Assembly (NCBI RefSeq): GCF_014203795.1
Contig: NZ_JACHJU010000003.1
Span: 248,001 to 312,000, forward strand
Origin: Streptosporangium album
GTDB taxonomy: Bacteria; Actinomycetota; Actinomycetes; Streptosporangiales; Streptosporangiaceae
DNA length: 64,000 bases
Direction of reading: 5' to 3'
Shown in pieces: positions 41,127-48,393 of the stretch. A model generated the notes under the pieces. The model was not told where the DNA came from. It was given only the letters and a program-made list of their open reading frames with translations, and did no database searches. The first letter of the stretch is position 1; every line of letters begins with the position of its first letter. A program made the translations under genes and the position numbers.

Positions 41127-41921
41127 GTGAGCACCATCGTCGCCAGCCGGTACAAACTCGTCTCCCCCGTCGGCCGCGGAGCCACGGGCGTCGTCTGGCG
41201 CGCCTACGACCTGTTGCTGGAGCGGGAGGTGGCGCTCAAGGAGATCGCCCTCCCACCCGGTCCCCAGGCGGCCGAACGGCGGCGACGGGTGGTCCGCGAG
41301 GCGCGGATGGCGGCGCGGCTGAGCCACCGGGGCATCGTCACGGTGCACAACCTGACCGAGGAGGCCGAGCGGCTCTGGATCGTCATGGAGTTCCTGGAGG
41401 CGCTGACCCTGCACGACACGCTGGTGCAGGCGGGACCGCTCCCCGCCGAGTTGGTGGCCGGGATGGGAGGCCGGCTCCTGGACGCGCTGCGGCACGCTCA
41501 CGACGGCGGGGTGATCCACCGTGACATCAAGCCCGCCAACATCATGCTGACCGGCGACCGTGTGGTGCTGGCCGACTTCGGCTTCGCCGCGCCCGAAGGC
41601 ACGGCGAGCACCTCGACGCGGGGCACGCCGGCGTTCCTCGCGCCGGAGGCCCTGCACGGCCGGGGCGGCACCCGCGAGGCGGACATGTGGTCGTTCGGGG
41701 CGACGCTCTACATGGCGGTGGAGGGCAGGACCCCGTTCCGCACCGTGCACTCGATGGCCGCCCTGGTGGAGGCTCTGAGAGAGCCGGCGCGCGCGCCCCG
41801 GCGGGCGGGCGCCCTGGAGCCGGTGCTGCGCGGGCTGCTGCGCAAGGACCCGAGGGCGCGGCTGAGCGCCGAGCAGACCTCGGCCATGCTGGTCAAGGCC
41901 CGCTGCTCCAGCGCGGCCTGA
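41127..41921 (+). CDS. Soluble serine/threonine protein kinase
   Basis: A 264-residue Hanks-type kinase from the GTG at 41127. P-loop VGRGATGVVWRAYD, Lys in VALKEIALP, catalytic loop VIHRDIKPANIML, DFG in VLADFGFA and the APE-like APEALHG are all present, so it should be active. It consists of the kinase domain alone: no membrane span, PASTA or sensor region follows. It stands alone; its 3' end faces the convergent hemoglobin gene. The substrate is unknown. Confidence 0.93.
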   Translation: MSTIVASRYKLVSPVGRGATGVVWRAYDLLLEREVALKEIALPPGPQAAERRRRVVREARMAARLSHRGIVTVHNLTEEAERLWIVMEFLEALTLHDTLVQAGPLPAELVAGMGGRLLDALRHAHDGGVIHRDIKPANIMLTGDRVVLADFGFAAPEGTASTSTRGTPAFLAPEALHGRGGTREADMWSFGATLYMAVEGRTPFRTVHSMAALVEALREPARAPRRAGALEPVLRGLLRKDPRARLSAEQTSAMLVKARCSSAA

Positions 41922-41935
41922 GCGGCCCGGCCGCA

Positions 41936-42391
41936 CTACGAGCTGGACTGATCGGGCTCCTCCCACGTCCACAGCGGGACGTCGCGCAGCGGGTGGAGCT
42001 CCTCGTCGGTGGCCGCGCGGGAGTTCTGCTGGGCCACCCGCGAGCCGAACTCCAGGTGCTCTCGCACCGCCTGGCGGAACGGCTCGTCGTCGGGCAACCC
42101 CGCCTCGTCGAAGGACTCCATGTACAGCTCCACGAAACGCTCGCGCTGCTCGTCGGAGATGTCGAGACGGCGGTGCACCTGGATGAGGTGGTCGAAGCCC
42201 ACTTCACGGGTGAAGCGGTCGGGCCCGCCGAAGGACTCGGCCGTGAACCAGGTCAGGTGGTCGACGTGGGTGGCGCGACGCTGGGGAAACAGCTGCTTGA
42301 GCAGAGGATCGTTGAGAACCTTCGCGTAGAAGATCTCTTCGAGCCTGTGCAACGCCCCGTCGCCGCCTGCGTGCGAGTACAGACTGGTCAT
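41936..42391 (-). CDS. glbO: Truncated hemoglobin (group II, GlbO-like)
   Basis: A 151-residue globin. The ATG at 42391 starts MTSLYSHAGGDGALHRLEEI. Group II features are visible: FYAKVLNDPLLKQLFP, the B10/E-helix region THVDHLTWFTAESFGGPDRF, and the proximal histidine in DHLIQVHRRLDIS (F helix). Such proteins bind oxygen or nitric oxide. The gene is preceded on the minus strand by the end of cobB, with 96 nt between, and ends 14 nt from the convergent kinase. Confidence 0.92.
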   Translation of the reverse strand: MTSLYSHAGGDGALHRLEEIFYAKVLNDPLLKQLFPQRRATHVDHLTWFTAESFGGPDRFTREVGFDHLIQVHRRLDISDEQRERFVELYMESFDEAGLPDDEPFRQAVREHLEFGSRVAQQNSRAATDEELHPLRDVPLWTWEEPDQSSS

Positions 42392-42487
42392 GCATCCACA
42401 TTCATGGCCACTCGCGAGAATGTCCAGTGTGTTCACCACCGAGGAACCCACCGGCCGGTAGCGGGCCGAGACGGACGTTGAGCGCGC

Positions 42488-43867
42488 CTATCCGGGAATC
42501 CCGCCCTCGCCCGCCCAGCGGCAGGCCTCCACGAACCGGGCGGCCAGGTGGGGGCTGCCGGCCCAGTGCAGGTGCAGGTAGGAGGCGACCACCCGGCCGT
42601 CGGCGAATCCGTCGGCACCGCCCCGCCAGCGGAACAGGGGCCGTTCCGGCGGGGGGCCGACGGCGGTGCGGTGGAACTCGTGGCCGCGGTAGCGCTCGCC
42701 GTTCACGGTCAGGGCCGAGTCCCGGACGGCCACCGCGTCCCGGTAGCCGAGGGTGAGTTTGCCGGTCATCTCGGCCTGGATGTCCAGAACCCCGCACATG
42801 GGCCTGCCGTCCAGCTCCCTGGCGAGGTAGAGCAGGCCCGCGCACTCGGCCGAGATCGGCCCGTCGAAGGCGGCGACCTCCTTGCGCAACGGCTCGTTGG
42901 CCGACAGTTCGGCCGCGTGGACCTCGGGGAAGCCGCCACCGATGACGACCCCCCTGCTCCCCTCGGGCAGGGCCTCGTCGGTGAGGGGGTCGAAGGTGAC
43001 GACCTCCGCCCCGGCGGCCGTCAGGAGTTCGGTCTGCTCGGTGTATCCGAAGGTGAAGGCCGGACCACCCGCGACCGCGATCCTCGGCGCACCCGGCGCG
43101 GACCGCCCGGCCGCCCGGCCGGGTACGGCCTCCGTGCCCCGCAGGGCCTGGCCGGGGGACCACGGGCGGGTGCGCAGGGGCGGGGCCGTGCGGGCGAGCC
43201 GTAGGAGCCCCTCCAGGTCGCAGGAGCCGGCGATCAGGGTGGCGGCGGCGTCCATGTCGCGGGTGGCCTGGGCCCGGCGCTCGGCGGCCGGGACGAGACC
43301 GAGATGGCGGGAGGGGGTGGCGACGGCGTCGCTGCGGCGGATCGCGCCCAGCACCGGGACGCCGCTCTCGGCGAGGGCCGCGCGGCAGATGTCCTCGTGC
43401 CGGGCGGACCCGACCCGGTTGAGGATCACGCCGCCGAGCCTGAGCCGGGTGTCGTAGGAGGCGAACCCGTGCACGAGCGCGGCCACCGACCGGCTCTGCC
43501 CCGCCGCGTCCACGACCAGGACCACGGGGGCGTCGAGCAGCCTGGCGACGTGCGCGGTGGAGGCGAACTCACCCGTGCCCGCTCCGTCGTACAGGCCCAT
43601 CACCCCCTCGACCACCGCGAGGTCGGCCCCGGCCGCGCCGTGCAGGAACAGCGGGGCGACGAGTTCCTCGCCCACCAGCCACGGATCGAGGTTGCGTCCG
43701 GGACGCCCGGTGGCCAGGGAGTGGTAGCCGGGGTCGATGTAGTCGGGCCCCACCTTGTGCGGGGAGACCGCCGTCCCCCGCCGGGTGAGCGCGGCCATCA
43801 GCCCGGTCGCCACGGTCGTCTTCCCCGCTCCCGAGGCGGGGGCCGCGATCACGAGACGGGCTACCAT
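42488..43867 (-). CDS. cobB: Cobyrinate a,c-diamide synthase
   Basis: A 459-residue enzyme that amidates the a and c side chains of (hydrogeno)cobyrinate with glutamine and ATP. The N-terminal P-loop domain has IAAPASGAGKTTVATGLMAA (residues about 7-26) and KVGPDYIDPGYH. The C-terminal class-I glutaminase-like domain has IGGGFPEVHAAEL, the nucleophile Cys in SAECAGLLYLARE and the His in YLHLHWAGSP. The ATG at 43867 overlaps the cobO stop (ATGGTAG). It is the last gene of the riboswitch-controlled operon. Confidence 0.95.
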   Translation of the reverse strand: MVARLVIAAPASGAGKTTVATGLMAALTRRGTAVSPHKVGPDYIDPGYHSLATGRPGRNLDPWLVGEELVAPLFLHGAAGADLAVVEGVMGLYDGAGTGEFASTAHVARLLDAPVVLVVDAAGQSRSVAALVHGFASYDTRLRLGGVILNRVGSARHEDICRAALAESGVPVLGAIRRSDAVATPSRHLGLVPAAERRAQATRDMDAAATLIAGSCDLEGLLRLARTAPPLRTRPWSPGQALRGTEAVPGRAAGRSAPGAPRIAVAGGPAFTFGYTEQTELLTAAGAEVVTFDPLTDEALPEGSRGVVIGGGFPEVHAAELSANEPLRKEVAAFDGPISAECAGLLYLARELDGRPMCGVLDIQAEMTGKLTLGYRDAVAVRDSALTVNGERYRGHEFHRTAVGPPPERPLFRWRGGADGFADGRVVASYLHLHWAGSPHLAARFVEACRWAGEGGIPG

Positions 43868-44463
43868 TCGATGCCCTTCTGGCCTTTCTGCCCGGCGTCC
43901 ATGGGGTGCTTGACCTTGCCCATCTCGGTCACCAGGTCGGCGGCGTCCAGGAGGCGGGGGTCGGCGTCACGGCCGGTGATGACGACGTGCTGGCCGCCGG
44001 GCCTCGCGGCCAGCGTGGCGACCACGTCGTCGACGTCGATCCAGCCCCACTTCATGGGATAGGTGAACTCGTCGAGCACGTACAGGCGGAACGTCTCGGC
44101 CGCGAGGTCGCGTCTGATCTGCTCCCAGCCCTCACGGGCGTCGGCGGCGTGGTCCGCCTCGGTGCCGGGACGCTGGATCCAGGACCAGCCCTCCCCCATC
44201 TTGTGCCAGGACACCGCCCCTCCCTCACCGGAGTCGCCCAGCACCCGCAGGGCGCGTTCCTCGCCGATGCGCCACCTGGCGGACTTGACGAACTGGAACA
44301 CCCCGATCGGCCAGCCCTGGTTCCAGGCGCGCAGCGCCAGGCCGAAGGCCGCGGTGGACTTGCCCTTGCCCGGGCCGGTGTGCACGATCAGCAGCGGCCG
44401 GTTGCGGCGCTGCCGGGTGGTCAGGCCGTCCTCGGGGACGCTGACCGGTCTGCCCTGAGGCAT
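43861..44463 (-). CDS. cobO: Cob(I)yrinic acid a,c-diamide adenosyltransferase
   Basis: A 200-residue CobA/CobO-type adenosyltransferase that attaches the upper adenosyl ligand to the corrinoid cobalt. P-loop HTGPGKGKSTAAFGLALRA (residues about 28-46), QFVKSARWRIGEERAL, WHKMGEGWSW, VLDEFTYPMKWGWI and VVITGRDADPRLLDAADLVT are standard text. It sits 20 nt after the chelatase gene and overlaps cobB. Confidence 0.96.
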   Translation of the reverse strand: MPQGRPVSVPEDGLTTRQRRNRPLLIVHTGPGKGKSTAAFGLALRAWNQGWPIGVFQFVKSARWRIGEERALRVLGDSGEGGAVSWHKMGEGWSWIQRPGTEADHAADAREGWEQIRRDLAAETFRLYVLDEFTYPMKWGWIDVDDVVATLAARPGGQHVVITGRDADPRLLDAADLVTEMGKVKHPMDAGQKGQKGIEW

Positions 44464-44483
44464 CGTCGTTCACCCTTTCGCTG

Positions 44484-46580
44484 TCATGCGGCGTCCCGCC
44501 GCTCACGGATCATCCCGGCGAGGTCGGTCAGGTCGTCGAGGCACACGGCCGCGGCACCCATCCGCCGGGCCAGGGACCTGGCCAGGCCGAGGCGGACAGG
44601 GCCGCTCTCGCAGTCCACCACCACGCTCGTCACCCCGGCCAGCAGCTCCGCGGCCCGGTGGGACTCCTCCATGGTTCCGGAGGTGGCCCGCCCGTCGGTG
44701 ACCAGGACCAGGAGCGGGCGCCTGGCCGGGTCGCGCAGGCGTTCCACCCGCAGCACCTCGACGGCCCGGAGCAGCCCGGCGGCGAGGGGGGTGCGCCCGC
44801 CGGTGGGCAGCTCGCGCAGCCGGGCCGCCCCCGCCTCGACGGAGGAGGTGGGGGGCAGGACGAGGTCGGCGCGGGTGCCGCGGAAAGTGACCAGTCCGAC
44901 CTTGTCACGGCGCTGGTAGGCGTCGATCAGCAGGCCCAGCACCGCTGTCTTGACGGCGCGCATGCGCCGCCGGGCGGCCATGGATCCGCTGGCGTCCACG
45001 ACGAACAGCACCAGGTTGCCCTCGCGGCCCTCGCGGACCGCCTCCCGGAGGTCCGCGCGCCGCAGCAGCAGGCCCCGGCCGCTCCGCCCCCGCCCGACCT
45101 GGTACGGCGCGGCGGCGGTGATGGTCGCCTTCAGATGCAGGGGGCCGGGACGGCCCTCGGGGGTGCGGGATCCGGTGGTCCGGCCGAGAGGGGTCCTGGC
45201 TCTTGAGCGGCGTCCGGGAGCCCCCGTGCCGATCCCCGGGACGGTGAACGGCCGGGCCGGTCGCGCCGGACCGGCGTCCAAGGGCTCCTCTCGCCGGCCC
45301 GCCCCGGTCTCCGGCCGGGGCTCGGCGGACGGCCCCGCGGCGGAGGGATCGGCATCGGCCGTGCCGGAGCCGTGGCCGTGGCCGGTCCGCGTGAGGTCCG
45401 GGGCCGCGTCGCCGGGGTGCGCGGAGTGCCGGTCGCTCTCCGCGGAGTGGTCCCCGTCAGGGCCGTCCCGGTGGGAGCCCTCGCCCCCCGGCCTCCCACC
45501 GCCCGTGTCGCCGTCAGGGCGGTCAGGTCCTCCGGGGTCCGAGCCGTCGGGGTCGTCGTCGGGCTCGTCGGGGAACCCGTTGAGGAGGTCCTCCAGCTTG
45601 GCCTGGTCCAGGCCGGGAGCGTCGAAGGGGTCCCGGCGGCGGCGGTGCGGGAGGGCCAGCCTGGCGGCCTCGCGGACGTCGTCGGCGGTGACGACGGTAC
45701 GGCCCCGCCAGGCGGCGTGGGCGATCGCCGCGTTCGCGGTGACCAGGTCGGCACGGAGCCCGTCCACCTCGAACGCCGCGCAGACCGTGGCGATCTGCCG
45801 GAGCGCGGAGTCCGGCAGGACCACATCCGCCACCCGTGCCCGCGCCTGCGCGACCCGCGCCGCGAGGGCCTCCTCCTCGCCGGACCACTGGGCGGCGAAG
45901 GCGGCCGGACCCGCGTCGAAGGCCAGGCGCCGCCGTACCACCTCCGCCCGCTGGGACGGCTCCCGCGACGCACGGACCTCCACGGTCAGCCCGAACCGGT
46001 CGAGGAGCTGCGGCCGGAGCTCTCCCTCCTCCGGGTTCATGGTGCCCACCAGCAGGAAGCGGGCGGCGTGCCGTACCGACACCCCTTCGCGCTCGACGTA
46101 GCAGGTGCCGAGCGCGGCGGCGTCGAGCAGCAGGTCGACCAGGTGGTCGTGGAGCAGGTTGACCTCGTCCACGTACAGGACACCCCGGTGGGCGGCTGCC
46201 AGGAGGCCGGGCTCGAAGGCCTTGACGCCCTCGGTGAGTGCGCGTTCGATGTCGAGCGAGCCGGCCAGGCGGTCCTCGGAGGCGCCGACCGGCAGTTCGA
46301 CCAGGCGCGCGGGCCGGGCGGTCCCGGCTCCGGCCCCGTGCGGCCCGTCGGGGCATCCGGGGTCCGGCGCGAGGGGGGCGCAGGAGAAGCGGCAGCCGTT
46401 CACCACCTCTACGGCGGGCAGGAGCGCCGCCAGCGCACGGACGATCGTGGACTTGGCCGTGCCCTTCTCACCCCGGATCAGCACTCCGCCGACGCCGGAG
46501 GAGACGGCGTTGAGGATGAGCGCGAGTTTCAGGTCCTCCGAGCCCACGATCGCGGTGAAGGGATAACGCGGGTCACGCAC
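44484..46580 (-). CDS. Chelatase-like AAA+/VWA fusion (putative cobaltochelatase, ChlI-ChlD type)
   Basis: A 698-residue fusion of a ChlI-like AAA+ ATPase and a ChlD-like domain. Walker A RGEKGTAKST is near residues 36-45, Walker B GVLYVDEVNLL near 134-144, and an arginine-rich sensor region follows. From about 340 to 470 runs an Asp/Gly/Pro-rich linker (DDDPDGSDPGGPDRPDGD and more), the low-complexity part. The C-terminal von Willebrand A domain has the MIDAS start FVVDASGSMAARRR at about 528. Alone it would power metal insertion, cobalt by context; the large catalytic CobN/ChlH subunit is not in the window. Confidence 0.9.
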   Translation of the reverse strand: MRDPRYPFTAIVGSEDLKLALILNAVSSGVGGVLIRGEKGTAKSTIVRALAALLPAVEVVNGCRFSCAPLAPDPGCPDGPHGAGAGTARPARLVELPVGASEDRLAGSLDIERALTEGVKAFEPGLLAAAHRGVLYVDEVNLLHDHLVDLLLDAAALGTCYVEREGVSVRHAARFLLVGTMNPEEGELRPQLLDRFGLTVEVRASREPSQRAEVVRRRLAFDAGPAAFAAQWSGEEEALAARVAQARARVADVVLPDSALRQIATVCAAFEVDGLRADLVTANAAIAHAAWRGRTVVTADDVREAARLALPHRRRRDPFDAPGLDQAKLEDLLNGFPDEPDDDPDGSDPGGPDRPDGDTGGGRPGGEGSHRDGPDGDHSAESDRHSAHPGDAAPDLTRTGHGHGSGTADADPSAAGPSAEPRPETGAGRREEPLDAGPARPARPFTVPGIGTGAPGRRSRARTPLGRTTGSRTPEGRPGPLHLKATITAAAPYQVGRGRSGRGLLLRRADLREAVREGREGNLVLFVVDASGSMAARRRMRAVKTAVLGLLIDAYQRRDKVGLVTFRGTRADLVLPPTSSVEAGAARLRELPTGGRTPLAAGLLRAVEVLRVERLRDPARRPLLVLVTDGRATSGTMEESHRAAELLAGVTSVVVDCESGPVRLGLARSLARRMGAAAVCLDDLTDLAGMIRERRDAA

Positions 46581-47169
46581 CTTCGGGATCTCCTTGGATG
46601 TCGTCGTGCGGGGTGTGACTCAGCCGCCAGCGCCCGCCTCGGCCGGTGAGCGTGACGCGGGCCAGCGGCGCGACGTCGACGCGCCAGAAGGCGAGGGCGG
46701 GCGCGCCGAGGGTGTGAACGATCGCGGCGCGGATGACCGGGGGGTGGGTGATGGCGACGGTCCGGCCGGGCGGCCGGCCCGAGAGCCAGCCGGCCACCCG
46801 GCCGAGCAGACCGGTGATCGGCTCTCCCCCGTGGGGTGCGGCGGCGGGGTCGGTGAGCCAGGCGGTGAGGGCGGCGGGTTCGGCGGCCTCGACCTCGGCC
46901 GGCGTTCTCCCGCTCCACCGCCCGTAGTCGCAGTCGGCCAGCAGCGGATCGGGGTCGGCCCGCAGCCCGAGTGCCGCGGCCGTCTGCGCGCAGCGCGATT
47001 CCGGGGCGCAGACGGCTCTGCCCCGGCCGAACCGCCCGGCCAGGCGGCCTGCCTGGCGCAGGCCGCGTCCGTCGAGCGGTTCGTCGCCCGGGAACGCGGC
47101 CCGCACCGTCGCCGAGGTCGAGGCGTGGCAGATCAGCGTCAGGCGTGTGACCCCCGAAGGGGTGCTCAC
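46573..47169 (-). CDS. Histidine phosphatase family protein, altered catalytic motif
   Basis: A 198-residue phosphoglycerate-mutase-fold protein. The GTG at 47169 overlaps the cbtA stop (GTGA). The usual catalytic RHG reads LICHAST: the histidine is kept but arginine is replaced by cysteine. The other pocket text is present: CAPESRCAQTAAALG, DYGRWSGRTPAEVEAAEPAA, and ITHPPVIRAAI with the second histidine. CobC-type members dephosphorylate a cobalamin precursor; whether this one does is uncertain because of the lost arginine. The 3' end overlaps the chelatase start by 8 nt. Confidence 0.85.
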   Translation of the reverse strand: MSTPSGVTRLTLICHASTSATVRAAFPGDEPLDGRGLRQAGRLAGRFGRGRAVCAPESRCAQTAAALGLRADPDPLLADCDYGRWSGRTPAEVEAAEPAALTAWLTDPAAAPHGGEPITGLLGRVAGWLSGRPPGRTVAITHPPVIRAAIVHTLGAPALAFWRVDVAPLARVTLTGRGGRWRLSHTPHDDIQGDPEGA

Positions 47170-47912
47170 ACCGGGCTGCGCCTGCGCGCGGCGAAGGCGA
47201 ACAGCGTGCCGACACCGGCCCAGAAGACCGCCTGGGTGCCGATGGAGGCGATACGGAAGTCCCACAGGAGGCCGGCGGGGAAGCCCTGAGGCACCTCGTC
47301 GACCTCCGGCAGGAGGATCCAGGCCGCCGCCACCGGCGCCAGCACCGTGGCGCCCGTGGCCAGCCAGCGCAGCCACGGTTCGCTCCGGTCGGCGTAGCGA
47401 TGGGTGGCCGCGCCCGCCGCGACGGAGAGGATCCCGATGGCCACGGCGGCCAGGTAGAGCACGGTGCGCTGGTTGATCGTCTCGGGATCGCCGACGGCAG
47501 GCGGATTGGCTGGATATTTCAGGAAAGGAATGAGGACGACGGCGGCGAACGCGGCAGCCGCGAGGGTGATCGCGAGCACCGGTTCCGAGCGGGGCCCGGC
47601 CCTGCCGCGCACGGCCGCGTAGACGAGGGCGAACAGGCCGCCGACGGCCAGGCCGTACAGGGCCAGGGCCAGGAAGAGCCCGAACCGCTGGCCGTCCCTG
47701 CTGACCAGCGCCTCGCCCTCGTCGTGGGAGTGTCCTTCGGGCCCGGCCGTCCCGTGGGAATGGGAGTCGCCGGCCGGGGAGGCGGCCGAGGCCGCCTCCT
47801 CCAGCGTGATGGCCTGGTCGATGCGCGGCTCCCCCACGATGGAGGCGAAGACGGCCGCGAGCAGGCCCGCGAGCAGCCCGACGAGCAGGCCTCGCATGAT
47901 GAGTTTGGTCAT
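47166..47912 (-). CDS. cbtA: CbtA family predicted cobalt transporter subunit
   Basis: A 248-residue membrane protein with about six spans, beginning LLVGLLAGLLAAVFASIVGE. A histidine-rich loop (SHSHGTAGPEGHSHDEGE) after the first span is a likely metal-binding site. KYPANPPAVGDPETINQRT is the signature of CbtA. It works with CbtB in predicted cobalt uptake for cobalamin synthesis. It begins 10 nt after the cbtB stop and its stop overlaps the next gene. Confidence 0.95.
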   Translation of the reverse strand: MTKLIMRGLLVGLLAGLLAAVFASIVGEPRIDQAITLEEAASAASPAGDSHSHGTAGPEGHSHDEGEALVSRDGQRFGLFLALALYGLAVGGLFALVYAAVRGRAGPRSEPVLAITLAAAAFAAVVLIPFLKYPANPPAVGDPETINQRTVLYLAAVAIGILSVAAGAATHRYADRSEPWLRWLATGATVLAPVAAAWILLPEVDEVPQGFPAGLLWDFRIASIGTQAVFWAGVGTLFAFAARRRSPV

Positions 47913-47922
47913 CGCGCGCGGC

Positions 47923-48117
47923 TCAGTGGCACGGAACGCCGAGGAGATGGCGTCCGTCGTGCATGAGTTCGTGCAGGTAGTTCCCGGCCTGCGAGATCGC
48001 GCCCTGGTCGAAGGCGACCAGGTAGGCGATGAGCAGCAGCACCGGTACGGCGAGCAGCCAGCGGGTGAGCGAGGCCCATGGAACGGGCTGGATGTGCGGA
48101 GCCGAGATCTGAGTCAC
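47923..48117 (-). CDS. cbtB: CbtB family predicted cobalt transporter subunit
   Basis: A 64-residue single-span protein. The GTG at 48117 has a GGAGGAGG Shine-Dalgarno, giving VTQISAPHIQPVPWASLTRW and one span (LLAVPVLLLIAYLVAF). The C-terminal text NYLHELMHDGRHLLGVPCH carries the conserved His ligands expected for cobalt. It is the first gene after the B12 riboswitch and so is probably the most tightly regulated of the operon. Confidence 0.95.
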   Translation of the reverse strand: MTQISAPHIQPVPWASLTRWLLAVPVLLLIAYLVAFDQGAISQAGNYLHELMHDGRHLLGVPCH

Positions 48118-48128
48118 GGCCACCTCCT

Positions 48129-48300
48129 CCGGGATTGACGCGTCCCTTTTCGTAGGTCGGTGGCGGCCGAGTGACCTGGCTCCCGGCCCCGAGGGGCCGG
48201 TTACAGTGGCGCGACCGCACCGGAATTTCACCGGATTTCCCTCGCGCCGCCACAAAACACCCGGAACGTATCCCGGTTCCCTGCCGCCCGTCAATCCCGG
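48129..48300 (-). promoter_or_regulatory. 12-bp complementary pair flanking the B12 riboswitch
   Basis: Two segments, ccgggattgacg (48129-48140) and cgtcaatcccgg (48289-48300), are perfect reverse complements and bracket the aptamer by 19 and 35 nt. In the RNA the 3' arm ends at the GG that starts the GGAGGAGG Shine-Dalgarno of cbtB, so pairing would close the whole leader and could hide or expose the ribosome site. This is a candidate expression platform or outer helix. Confidence 0.65.
48160..48253 (-). ncRNA. Cobalamin (B12) riboswitch aptamer
   Basis: Read on the minus strand: a P1 pair gtggcggc (48253-48246) and gccgccac (48167-48160), then GGGAAATCCGGTGAAATTCC, GCGCCACTGTAACC containing the B12 box (48210-48203), a GC hairpin (cggcccc-tcg-gggccgg), and AGCCAGGTCACTCGG. 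All core elements of the family are in order. It sits 42 nt upstream of the cbtB start and should shut the cobalt/cobalamin operon when adenosylcobalamin is high. Confidence 0.95.
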
Positions 48301-48346
48301 CACCGCCGGGCCGCGCGGATGACGCGCCTCCCCGGGCAGCACGGCT

Positions 48347-48381
48347 CGCGGGGCGGCGGCCAGATCGGCCACCGCCCCGCG
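48347..48381 (-). terminator. Hairpin after dop
   Basis: A perfect 10-bp stem, cgcggggcgg (48347-48356) and ccgccccgcg (48372-48381), begins 12 nt past the dop stop on the minus strand. It should isolate dop from the riboswitch operon. Confidence 0.8.
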
Positions 48382-48393
48382 AAAGGACGGTCG

